A stretch of DNA of 8,638 bases, from NCBI GenBank assembly GCA_900542275.1, contig UQMW01000065.1, positions 1 through 8,638 on the forward strand, given 5' to 3'. The stretch's first letter is position 1; every line of letters begins with the position of its first letter. Below are positions 1 through 5,725 of the stretch, piece after piece. This DNA comes from an uncultured Collinsella sp. GTDB lineage: Bacteria; Actinomycetota; Coriobacteriia; Coriobacteriales; Coriobacteriaceae. Below the pieces are notes generated by a model, which did not search any database, had not been told where the DNA came from, and saw only the letters and a list, made by a program, of their open reading frames with translations. A program made the translations under genes and the position numbers.

Positions 1-78
1 GCACCGCACCTTGCCGCTCAATCGTCGCTCGCGTACCTTAAGTACGCTTCGCTCCTCTTTCGTGGCAATCTGCGGCAC
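1..78. repeat. Large imperfect inverted repeat
   Basis: The two halves are imperfectly complementary. The core is GCGTAC (31-36) and GTACGC (42-47) around a 5-nt loop. Outer matches are TTGCC (11-15) with GGCAA (64-68), and CCGCA (4-8) with TGCGG (71-75). The element may extend left of the window. Frame 1 on the + strand is open from base 1 to a TAA at 106-108, so this could instead be the last 35 codons of an upstream gene that ends just before the terminator at 135-168. The encoded peptide (APHLAAQSSLAYLKYASLLF and onward) matches no family I recognise. I favour a dispersed intergenic palindrome, but the window cannot settle it. Confidence 0.5.
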
Positions 79-134
79 TTTGACCCCTTAGACGACCTGC
101 GGGGTTAACTTGGTTGAGTTTATCCTGCTTGAAT

Positions 135-175
135 AGCCCGGGCGTGACATTGTTGTCATGTCCGGGCTTTTGTGT
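135..175 (+). terminator. Intrinsic terminator of the upstream transcript
   Basis: Bases 135-149 pair with 154-168 in a 15-bp stem with two G-U wobbles and a TTGT loop. The stem is followed by CTTTTGTGTTT. The gene it ends lies left of the window, or is the short open frame that stops at 108. It insulates the following hydrolase gene from upstream transcription. Confidence 0.85.
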
Positions 176-234
176 TTAGCGCCTTTTTGTTTGGTGACAA
201 TAACCTTAGCAGGAACGTAAAGCTAGGAGGCGCT

Positions 235-1200
235 ATGTGTACGAGCATTCGATTTACCGATAATTCCGGCCACATGTATCTGGGCCGCAACCTCGACTGG
301 AGCTTTGACTACGGCCAACAGGTTCGCGTGATGCCGCGCGGGTTCCACATTCCGTATTCGTTTATCGACGATGCGTCGGCGGCACACGCGGTAATCGGCA
401 TGTGCATCGATTACAAGAACTATCCCATGTTTTTCGACTGTGGTAACGATGCGGGTCTGGCTGTGGCGGGGCTCAACTTTCCCGGCTATGCCGAGTATGC
501 CGAGGGCCCTGTCGACGGCAAGAACAATATCGCGGCCTATGAGTTTCCCCTGTGGGTGGCAGCGACGTTCTCGACGGTCGATGAGGTCGAGGCCGCGCTG
601 CGCGACACGGTGATTGTCGCCAAATCTGCCGGAGAGGGGCTGGGCGTGTCGCTGCTCCATTGGATTATCGGCGACAGCCAGCGCAGCATCGTGGTCGAGA
701 TGATGGCTGACGGCCTGCATGTATACGACGATCCGGTCGACACCCTTGCCAACCAGCCGACCTTCCCGTGGCACATGGAAAACCTGCGCACCTATATCAC
801 CGCCACAAGCGATTTTCCGCAGACGGCGACATGGCGTGGTGCCGAGCTTAAGCCCTATGGAGCCGGTGCCGGCATGCGCGGTATTCCGGGTGACTGCTAT
901 TCGCCGAGCCGTTTTGTAAAGGCGGCGTACCTCAATGCCAATTACCCGCAAAAGGAGAGCGAGACCGAAAACGTCGTTCGCATGTTCCGCTCGCTCGAGG
1001 GCGTGGTGATGATCGAGGGAGCGTCCAGGATGGGCGATGGCAAGTTCGAGAAGACTATCTACACCGGATGCTTTAGCGCGCGCACGGGCAATTATTACTA
1101 CGCGATGTATGGGGATCCGTCGATTCGCTACGTGAGCCTGATGGATGCCGAGGGCGCGAGCCCCGATAGGCTCGTGGTTCCCGAGCCGCGCCGTTCGTAG
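235..1200 (+). CDS. bsh: Bile salt hydrolase (choloylglycine hydrolase family)
   Basis: This 321-residue Ntn-hydrolase should cleave the amide bond of glycine- or taurine-conjugated bile acids in the cytoplasm. The start is the ATG at 235, preceded by AGGAGG at 225-230. It begins Met-Cys, so removal of Met1 exposes the catalytic Cys2. A longer frame from GTG 172 would bury that cysteine. Expected active-site residues are present: Arg18 and Asp21 (GRNLDW), Asn81 (GLNFPGY), Asn173 (LANQP) and Arg226 in GDCYSPSRFVKA. In this family, Asn near position 82 is typical of bile salt hydrolases, while penicillin V acylases often have Tyr. I therefore favour bile salts, but substrate cannot be fixed from sequence. 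Length matches the family (about 315-340). No signal peptide is seen. It is a single-gene unit, ending at a terminator shared with kup. Confidence 0.9.
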   Translation: MCTSIRFTDNSGHMYLGRNLDWSFDYGQQVRVMPRGFHIPYSFIDDASAAHAVIGMCIDYKNYPMFFDCGNDAGLAVAGLNFPGYAEYAEGPVDGKNNIAAYEFPLWVAATFSTVDEVEAALRDTVIVAKSAGEGLGVSLLHWIIGDSQRSIVVEMMADGLHVYDDPVDTLANQPTFPWHMENLRTYITATSDFPQTATWRGAELKPYGAGAGMRGIPGDCYSPSRFVKAAYLNANYPQKESETENVVRMFRSLEGVVMIEGASRMGDGKFEKTIYTGCFSARTGNYYYAMYGDPSIRYVSLMDAEGASPDRLVVPEPRRS

Positions 1201-1221
1201 CTCACTGGTTCGTTGCGACAT

Positions 1222-1261
1222 AAAACGGCCTCGCACCTCTTATGAGATGCGAGGCCGTTGT
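1222..1261. terminator. Shared bidirectional terminator, bsh and kup
   Basis: Bases 1224-1239 pair with 1244-1259 in a 16-bp stem with one C/A mismatch and a TTAT loop. It lies between the converging bsh and kup stop codons. On the minus strand the stem runs into TTTTATG, so it is a good kup terminator. On the plus strand the trailing T-run is short (TTG), so it is weaker for bsh. Confidence 0.8.
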
Positions 1262-1281
1262 CGTCAATGGCTGGTGGCGTG

Positions 1282-2133
1282 TTAGAAGTTGGCGTCGTTG
1301 AACTGGTTGCTCTCGAGTCCGTCGAGTTGCTGTTCGGGCGTATCGGCGACGCTCTCGAGCAGCTCGGTGGGATCGACGTTCATGCTCTTGCCGGCCTCGT
1401 TGCCGTTGACCAAGTCGTCCGAGAAGATGTCGACCTCCATTTCCTCGGCCTCTTCGATCTGAACCTCGAGCGGCACCTGGGTGCGCACAAGTTTGACGGC
1501 CGGGCGCATGCGGGCAAAGAGCGGTACGTACTCAATGATGATGGCCGAGTTCTCGAGACCGTACCAGCGTGCCGGGCTTCCGCAGGCGCGGCGGACGGCG
1601 TACTTGATGGCCATCACGCGGTGGTCATTGCGGTTGATGTCCGTTTCGGGGGCAAGCATCTTGCGCAGCATGCAAAAGCGGAAGTCACCTACGTTGCCGC
1701 GCGTCTCGTAGATGGAGTAGGTGTGATGTTGCGGCGGCAGCTCGCCCGATGCCATCAAGTCGCCGACGATCTGACGCAGATAGGCGTTGACGCGCTGGTT
1801 GACCTTAAAGCCCAGGTCCAGGCGCACGCGGAACAAAAAGTCCGTGCCAAAGGTCTCGACGGAATACTCGTGCGTATAGGGTTCGTCGGTAACGTGCACG
1901 TTGATGAACCAATATGCCTTGGCGCGCTTGGGGTGCTTGTCCAGGATGGAATAGAGCACGTCGCGGTCGAGTGTGAGCGGGTCGGGGCTGTTGGTGAGAA
2001 ATACCAGATTGTCGGCGAGCACGGGATAGGTCTCGTCATTGCGCAGGCGATTGAGCTGGTCGATGTACTTGGAGACGGGCAGCAGAATCGTCTGCGTGCG
2101 CTCGATGGCGGTGCCGCGACGCCACGACGCCAC
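1282..2133 (-). CDS. kup: Kup C-terminal cytoplasmic domain fragment
   Basis: This frame holds the real C-terminal part of Kup. Residues 5-220 are family-like cytosolic domain sequence (for example VLADNLVFLTNS and FGTDFLFRVRLDLGFKVNQR). Residues from about 222 to 283 form an acidic extension (IEEAEEMEVDIFSDD) that is longer than in typical Kup proteins. A GTG at 2133 could formally start it, but I see no ribosome site before it. It is therefore probably not made alone unless translation is coupled or the duplication is lost. Confidence 0.55.
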   Translation of the reverse strand: MASWRRGTAIERTQTILLPVSKYIDQLNRLRNDETYPVLADNLVFLTNSPDPLTLDRDVLYSILDKHPKRAKAYWFINVHVTDEPYTHEYSVETFGTDFLFRVRLDLGFKVNQRVNAYLRQIVGDLMASGELPPQHHTYSIYETRGNVGDFRFCMLRKMLAPETDINRNDHRVMAIKYAVRRACGSPARWYGLENSAIIIEYVPLFARMRPAVKLVRTQVPLEVQIEEAEEMEVDIFSDDLVNGNEAGKSMNVDPTELLESVADTPEQQLDGLESNQFNDANF

Positions 2134-3518
2134 ACATACATAAGGCCAAACAGCAGTGCGGCCAAGAAGATCATCACATAGCCGCCGTCAAAGAACATGG
2201 TGAGGCACGAGGCGAAAAAGCACAGCTCAATGGCGCCGAAGAGCAGGGCGAAGACGCAGGCACCCAGCTTGTGCTTGAGAATGCCGGCGATGTAGCTCGT
2301 CAAAAGCGTCGTGGTCATGAGCATGGTCACGGTAATGGCGAGGCCGTAGGCGCTCTCCATGCGCTCGGAGTTTTGGAACAACAGCACGATGAAGATGCAG
2401 CCGACCCACATGATGTTGTTGACGAGCGGAATATAGAGCTGCCCCTTGGTGTCGCTGGGGTAGTGGATGCGCAGATGCGGCATAAGGTTGAGACGCGTGG
2501 CCTCGGATACCAGCGAGAACGAGCCGGTGATGAGCGCCTGCGAGGCAATGATGGCCGCCACGGCCGAAAGCACGATGGCAAAGGGGCGTAGGGGCTCGGG
2601 GAGCATCATATAGAACGGGTTGACGATATCCATCGTGAGCATCTGGGGATTGGAATTGTTGGCGAGCAGCCAAGCTCCCTGGCCCAGATAGTTAAGGATG
2701 AGGGCTGCCTTAACAAACGGCCAGGATGCGTAGATGTTGGCCTTGCCCACGTGGCCCATGTCTGAATAGAGCGCCTCGGCGCCGGTCGTCGACAGGAAGA
2801 CGAAGCCGAGCACCATGATGCCCGAGTGGTTGATGGGCGAGAACAGGAACATGATGCCGCGGATGGGGTTGAGCGCGCGTAGGATGGACAGGTTGCCGAG
2901 CATGTTGAATAGGCCGGCGCTTGCCAAGAACAGGAACCATAGTGTCATGAGCGGGCCGAAGAGCTTGCCGATTGACGAGGTGCCGGCGCGCTGCATGGCA
3001 AACAGCCCGCAGATAATGATGATGGTGATGATGATCACATTGGTCTGACCGTCACCCAATAGCGCGTGGCCCCACTCGATGGTACGCAGGCTCTCAATGG
3101 CTGTGGTGACCGTGACCGCGGGGGTGAGGATGCCGTCGGCGAGCAGTGCCGCGCCGCCGATCATGGCGGGGAGAATCAGCCATGGCGCCACCTTGCGCAC
3201 GAGACTGAACAGGGCGAAGATGCCGCCTTCGTTGTGGTTGTCGGCCTTCATGGCGATTACCACGTACTTGACCGTGGTCACGAGCGTCATGGTCCAGATG
3301 ACGAGCGAAAGCGCGCCCAGGATCATGTCCTCGCTGACGGTACCGATGCCGCCGTTGTTGGCGACGATTGATTTCATGGTGTACATGGGGCTCGTGCCGA
3401 TGTCGCCATAGACGACGCCGAGCGTTACGAGCAGCATGCCAGCGGAGAGGGGGATGGCTCCGTGCCCGCCTTGCCCGCGCTGGTCTTGGAGGTTTGCCTC
3501 TAGTTTATTGTGTGCCAC
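1755..3518 (-). CDS. kup: Kup N-terminal fragment (membrane core plus aberrant tail)
   Basis: This is what would be translated from the 5' part of the broken kup: 587 residues from GTG 3518. About the first 465 are genuine Kup sequence holding the whole hydrophobic core. The rest, from the duplicated 8-mer onward, is low-complexity Ser/Pro/Ala/Arg-rich sequence of the wrong frame and resembles no protein. All transmembrane segments appear intact, so a membrane-inserted product with some K+ transport is possible. It would lack the cytoplasmic domain. Treat this as the predicted product of a disrupted gene, not as a normal protein. Confidence 0.6.
   Translation of the reverse strand: MAHNKLEANLQDQRGQGGHGAIPLSAGMLLVTLGVVYGDIGTSPMYTMKSIVANNGGIGTVSEDMILGALSLVIWTMTLVTTVKYVVIAMKADNHNEGGIFALFSLVRKVAPWLILPAMIGGAALLADGILTPAVTVTTAIESLRTIEWGHALLGDGQTNVIIITIIIICGLFAMQRAGTSSIGKLFGPLMTLWFLFLASAGLFNMLGNLSILRALNPIRGIMFLFSPINHSGIMVLGFVFLSTTGAEALYSDMGHVGKANIYASWPFVKAALILNYLGQGAWLLANNSNPQMLTMDIVNPFYMMLPEPLRPFAIVLSAVAAIIASQALITGSFSLVSEATRLNLMPHLRIHYPSDTKGQLYIPLVNNIMWVGCIFIVLLFQNSERMESAYGLAITVTMLMTTTLLTSYIAGILKHKLGACVFALLFGAIELCFFASCLTMFFDGGYVMIFLAALLFGLMYVWRRGVAAPPSSARRRFCCPSPSTSTSSIACAMTRPIPCSPTIWYFSPTAPTRSHSTATCSIPSWTSTPSAPRHIGSSTCTLPTNPIRTSIPSRPLARTFCSACAWTWALRSTSASTPICVRSSAT
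2117..2132. repeat. 8-bp tandem duplication inside kup
   Basis: CGACGCCA occurs twice back to back (2117-2124 and 2125-2132; TGGCGTCG twice in the coding strand). It adds 8 bases, changes the frame and disrupts kup. With a single copy the two halves of the gene read in one frame through WRRGTA, which is the natural continuation after the last membrane helix. Confidence 0.9.
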
Positions 3519-3617
3519 GAGGACTCCCTTAGACATCCGGTTATCTGTCTAGGACAAAAAACTTTATGCCGTCTTTATACATACAAGAGCAGTTTGGCAC
3601 ATCGGGTTATTTTAGAC

Positions 3618-3641
3618 AATAATCCTCAGCTGGGGATTATT
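3618..3641. promoter_or_regulatory. 24-bp AT-rich palindrome before kup
   Basis: Arms 3618-3629 and 3630-3641 are complementary at 11 of 12 positions, and the exception can form a G-U pair in RNA. The site lies in the 157-bp gap between the EamA stop and the kup GTG. It may be an operator for kup or a weak terminator for the EamA transcript. The minus-strand sequence after it (GTCTAAAATAA) is a poor U-tract, so an operator is at least as likely. I found no convincing kup promoter hexamers in this gap. Confidence 0.4.
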
Positions 3642-3675
3642 TATCTACGCAGGTAGCATTTCAAAGCAGGGGCTT

Positions 3676-4587
3676 TTAAGCACGTACTGTCTGGGCGATG
3701 CCAGCCTTGGCGTTTGCGCGTTTGCCGGCGAGTTCGCAAAAAATCGCGCCGCCGATGATAAGCGCGGCGCCCATCAGGCGGACCGGTGTTATGGCTTCGC
3801 CTAAAAGGACGGCCGAGAACACGACGGCCGAAAGCGGCTCGAGGTAGCCGACGACCGCGACGGTCTGGACGGGCAGCTTGGCGACAGCACTAAAGTAGAG
3901 CAGGCAACCAATGCCGGTGTTGACAACGCCGAGCATGACGACGGCGCGCCAATCAATGCTGGCGGCGACGCCGGCGGACAGGAATGAGGGGGCGCCCTGC
4001 GTGATGAGCGTGAGGACCAGCGCGGTCACAAAGGCGGCGCTCACCTGGAGCGTGGAGTTTTCGAGGCCTTCGATGTGGGGCGCACCCTTGCTAGCGATGA
4101 CCATCAGCGCATAGCAAAATGCCGAGGCGATTCCGCAGGCGATACCGGCAATGGGCATATTGCCGCCTAGACCTTGCGCTGCGATGAGAAAAGCACCGCA
4201 AGCGACAGCGATAAAGCCGGCGATTTTGCCGCCGGTCAGCTTTTCGCCAAAGATGAGCGGGGAGAGTGCCATGACAATGATGGGGCCGCAGTAGTACAGC
4301 AGCGAGGATACGCCGACGCCGATCGTCTGGTAGGCGCGGAACAGAAAAATCCAGCTGGCGCCCAGCGCGGCTCCCGAGAGGAGGAGGGCTGCGGCTTCGC
4401 GGGGACGAGACGGCGCCTGCAACTTATGGTGTTGGGTAATGGCGAGGATGGTGACAAGCGAAAGTGCGCCCAAAAACGTGCGCAGGAGCACGATATCGGA
4501 GCTGGGCAGCGCGATGGCAGCGGCGATGATGCCGTTGGAGCCAAACAATAGCAATGCTGCTAAGTACGTAAACAGTCCGTTGTTCAT
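3676..4587 (-). CDS. EamA/DMT-family transporter
   Basis: This 303-residue integral membrane protein has two EamA repeats, about residues 5-137 and 149-286. Together they should form ten helices, as in drug/metabolite transporters that export amino acids or related small molecules. Each repeat ends in a family-like block: FLFRAYQTIGVGVSSLLYYC leading to FGEKLTGGKIAG (112-124), and YFSAVAKLPVQTVAVVGYLE leading to LLGEAITPVRLMG. Length is typical. The start is ATG 4587, with AGAGGGG (4604-4598) 10 nt upstream, which is slightly long spacing. The gene is transcribed divergently from a LysR regulator 118 bp away, with a LysR-type operator between. That arrangement commonly means the regulator controls the exporter in response to its substrate. 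The substrate cannot be told from the sequence. Confidence 0.88.
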   Translation of the reverse strand: MNNGLFTYLAALLLFGSNGIIAAAIALPSSDIVLLRTFLGALSLVTILAITQHHKLQAPSRPREAAALLLSGAALGASWIFLFRAYQTIGVGVSSLLYYCGPIIVMALSPLIFGEKLTGGKIAGFIAVACGAFLIAAQGLGGNMPIAGIACGIASAFCYALMVIASKGAPHIEGLENSTLQVSAAFVTALVLTLITQGAPSFLSAGVAASIDWRAVVMLGVVNTGIGCLLYFSAVAKLPVQTVAVVGYLEPLSAVVFSAVLLGEAITPVRLMGAALIIGGAIFCELAGKRANAKAGIAQTVRA

Positions 4588-4616
4588 GCGCTGACATCCC
4601 CTCTATATCCGAGCAT

Positions 4617-4633
4617 GTTCACTATGGGTGAAC
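4617..4633. promoter_or_regulatory. LysR-type operator between eamA-like and lysR genes
   Basis: GTTCAC (4617-4622) and GTGAAC (4628-4633) form a perfect inverted repeat with a 5-nt spacer. The inner part, TCACTATGGGTGA, fits the T-N11-A pattern of LysR boxes. It lies between the divergent EamA transporter and LysR genes. Its centre is about 42 bp upstream of the start predicted from the TATAAT at 4655, where a LysR protein could act on both promoters. Confidence 0.55.
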
Positions 4634-4654
4634 TGGCTTTAGAAGAAAAGCGAA

Positions 4655-4660
4655 TATAAT
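4655..4660 (+). promoter_or_regulatory. Probable -10 box of the lysR promoter
   Basis: This is a consensus TATAAT, 45 bp before the GTG start. No good -35 hexamer is found at 16-18 bp spacing (the candidates are ACTGGC or CTGGCT), which would fit an activated or weak promoter. On the other strand the same AT-rich stretch reads TATATT and could be a -10 for the divergent transporter gene. Confidence 0.45.
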
Positions 4661-4705
4661 GCATGGATAACATGACAAAAACTCATGCAAAGGTGGGGAC
4701 GTGCC

Positions 4706-5563
4706 GTGGAGACCAATATTCAAAAGATGCAGGTGCTGCTCGAGACCGTGCGCGCCGGCAGTTTTACGCGCGCCGCCGAGCGGTTGAGCTATTCGCAGTC
4801 GGGTGTGAGCCGTATGGTGGGCGACCTTGAGGCAGACTGGGGTTTTAAGGTGCTTGATCGCAGCCGCGAGGGCGTGGTGCTTTCTGCCGACGGGCGGCAG
4901 GTCATGCCGGCAGTCGAGGCGTTATGCGAGGAATTCACTCGCTTGCAGCGACGGGTGGATGAGATGCGTGGGCTTATGCGCGGCAAAATCTGCATCGGTA
5001 CGTTTTCGAGCGTGGCGACCCACGTGCTGCCGCCGGTGATTGCGCGTTTTCGCGCCGATCATCCGGACGTCGATTATGAGCTGCTGATGGGTGATTACTC
5101 CGAGATTGAGCAATGGGTGGCGGAAGGCCGCTGCGACCTGGGCTTTATCCCGCGTGAGCCCCGAGAAAACGGCATGACATCGCGGTCCTTGGTGCGCGAC
5201 GAGTTGATGGCGGTAGTGCCAACAGGCTCTTTGCTTGCCGCGGCGGAGGTCGTCTCTCTTGCCGATTTGACCAACGAGCAGTTTATTCTGCTAGAACGCG
5301 GCACCGATGACGAGATTACGCCGCTGTTCCGTCGGGCGGGGCTGGCAGTGCGCTCAAAACTGTCGACCTGGGATGACTATGCGATTATGGCTATGGTCGA
5401 GGACGGCTTGGGCGTGAGCATTCTTCCCGCGCTCATCTTGCGCCGCTGTCAGTTCGATGTCGCCGTGCGCCCGCTCGAGGGACGTCCTCATCGGCAGATC
5501 AACGCCATATACCGCACCGCTGACGTTTCGCTTGCGGCGGCTCGTTTCCTTGAATATCTCTAA
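4706..5563 (+). CDS. LysR-family transcriptional regulator
   Basis: This 285-residue regulator has the standard two-part layout. The N-terminal winged HTH is at about residues 5-65 (GSFTRAAERLSYSQSGVSRM, then DRSREGVVLSADG). The effector-binding domain runs from about 93 (GKICIGTFSSVATHVLPPVI) to the end. The chosen start is GTG 4706 because AAGGTGGGG (4690-4698) lies 7 nt upstream. An ATG at 4685 would place that ribosome site inside the gene. In LysR proteins the effector binds between two subdomains and changes DNA bending. The effector is unknown here. It is divergent from the EamA transporter, which is the likely target, and autoregulation through the 4617-4633 operator is expected. Length is normal. 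Confidence 0.92.
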   Translation: METNIQKMQVLLETVRAGSFTRAAERLSYSQSGVSRMVGDLEADWGFKVLDRSREGVVLSADGRQVMPAVEALCEEFTRLQRRVDEMRGLMRGKICIGTFSSVATHVLPPVIARFRADHPDVDYELLMGDYSEIEQWVAEGRCDLGFIPREPRENGMTSRSLVRDELMAVVPTGSLLAAAEVVSLADLTNEQFILLERGTDDEITPLFRRAGLAVRSKLSTWDDYAIMAMVEDGLGVSILPALILRRCQFDVAVRPLEGRPHRQINAIYRTADVSLAAARFLEYL

Positions 5564-5569
5564 AAGCGC

Positions 5570-5618
5570 GTACCTGTTGTCCACTTTGGGACAATTCTCG
5601 GGGTTCGGTACATTTTCT
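5570..5618 (+). terminator. Possible weak terminator after lysR
   Basis: There are nested inverted repeats: GTACC (5570-5574) with GGTAC (5607-5611), and TTGTCC (5577-5582) with GGACAA (5589-5594). ATTTTCTT follows. The stems are short and the loop is large, so termination here is only a suggestion. No better hairpin exists between lysR and the next gene. Confidence 0.25.
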
Positions 5619-5622
5619 TGTG

Positions 5623-5704
5623 AAATTGAACTTTTGGATAATGCGCCGCGCTATACTGCTGCCTAAATTGAACTCAGGTTCAATTCGTGTTCTATAAATT
5701 GAAC
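5623..5704. promoter_or_regulatory. Phased AAATTGAAC operator array with palindrome
   Basis: AAATTGAAC occurs at 5623-5631, 5665-5673 and 5696-5704. The starts are 42 and 31 bp apart, close to four and three turns of DNA, so all three boxes face the same side. The middle copy continues into a perfect palindrome: AATTGAAC, spacer TCAG, GTTCAATT (5666-5685). TATACT (5652-5657) and TATAAA (5693-5698) are candidate -10 boxes, with TTGAAC of the preceding box 20 or 19 bp upstream, which is longer than ideal. The array immediately precedes the HTH-aminotransferase gene and is the obvious candidate for autoregulation by its HTH domain. Confidence 0.6.
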
Positions 5705-5725
5705 TTTGCCAGCAAGGAGGTTCTA

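Larger units (their letters stand above)
1282..3518 (-). pseudogene. kup: Kup potassium transporter, frameshifted
   Basis: Kup (KUP/HAK/KT family) imports K+ with protons across the cytoplasmic membrane. The N-terminal half carries the family signature GVVYGDIGTSP (residues 34-44) and further family-like stretches such as GAEALYSDMGHVG and TGSFSLVSEA. Hydrophobic segments continue to MIFLAALLFGLMYVWRRG. The GTG at 3518 is the better start because AAGGGAG (3530-3524) sits 5 nt upstream. An ATG at 3536 has no ribosome site. After WRR the frame breaks at an exact 8-bp tandem duplication (2117-2132). Deleting one copy gives YVWRRGTAIERT and a continuous 742-residue protein. That exceeds the usual 620-680 because of an acidic C-terminal tail. 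As written, the product has the membrane core plus about 125 out-of-frame residues ending at 1755. It could be a strain mutation, a reversible variant or an assembly error. Confidence 0.85.

Noticed and set aside
1..80. Minus-strand peptide KEERSVLKVRERRLSGKVRC running off the left edge
   Set aside because: It has no convincing ribosome site and lies wholly inside the palindrome, so it is more likely a by-product of the repeat than a gene.
223..1236. Open frame of 337 codons on the minus strand opposite bsh
   Set aside because: It is Arg/His-rich with no domain, covers the terminator and is fully antisense to the hydrolase.
2100..2140. Programmed ribosomal frameshift in kup
   Set aside because: There is no slippery heptamer, and the exact 8-bp tandem repeat explains the shift completely. 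Two separate genes are also unlikely, since the second has no ribosome site.
1258..2181. Open frame of 307 codons on the plus strand across the kup 3' half
   Set aside because: It is antisense to genuine Kup sequence, starts inside the shared terminator, and has a composition typical of shadow frames in GC-rich DNA.
5623..5704. CRISPR-like array from the AAATTGAAC copies
   Set aside because: The repeats are only 9 bp, the spacers are unequal (33 and 22 bp), and no cas genes are nearby. Operators fit better.
5687..5725. Extended start at ATG 5687 for the HTH fusion
   Set aside because: It would overlap the third AAATTGAAC box and translate the ribosome site. GTG 5726 has an ideal AAGGAGG 5 nt upstream.
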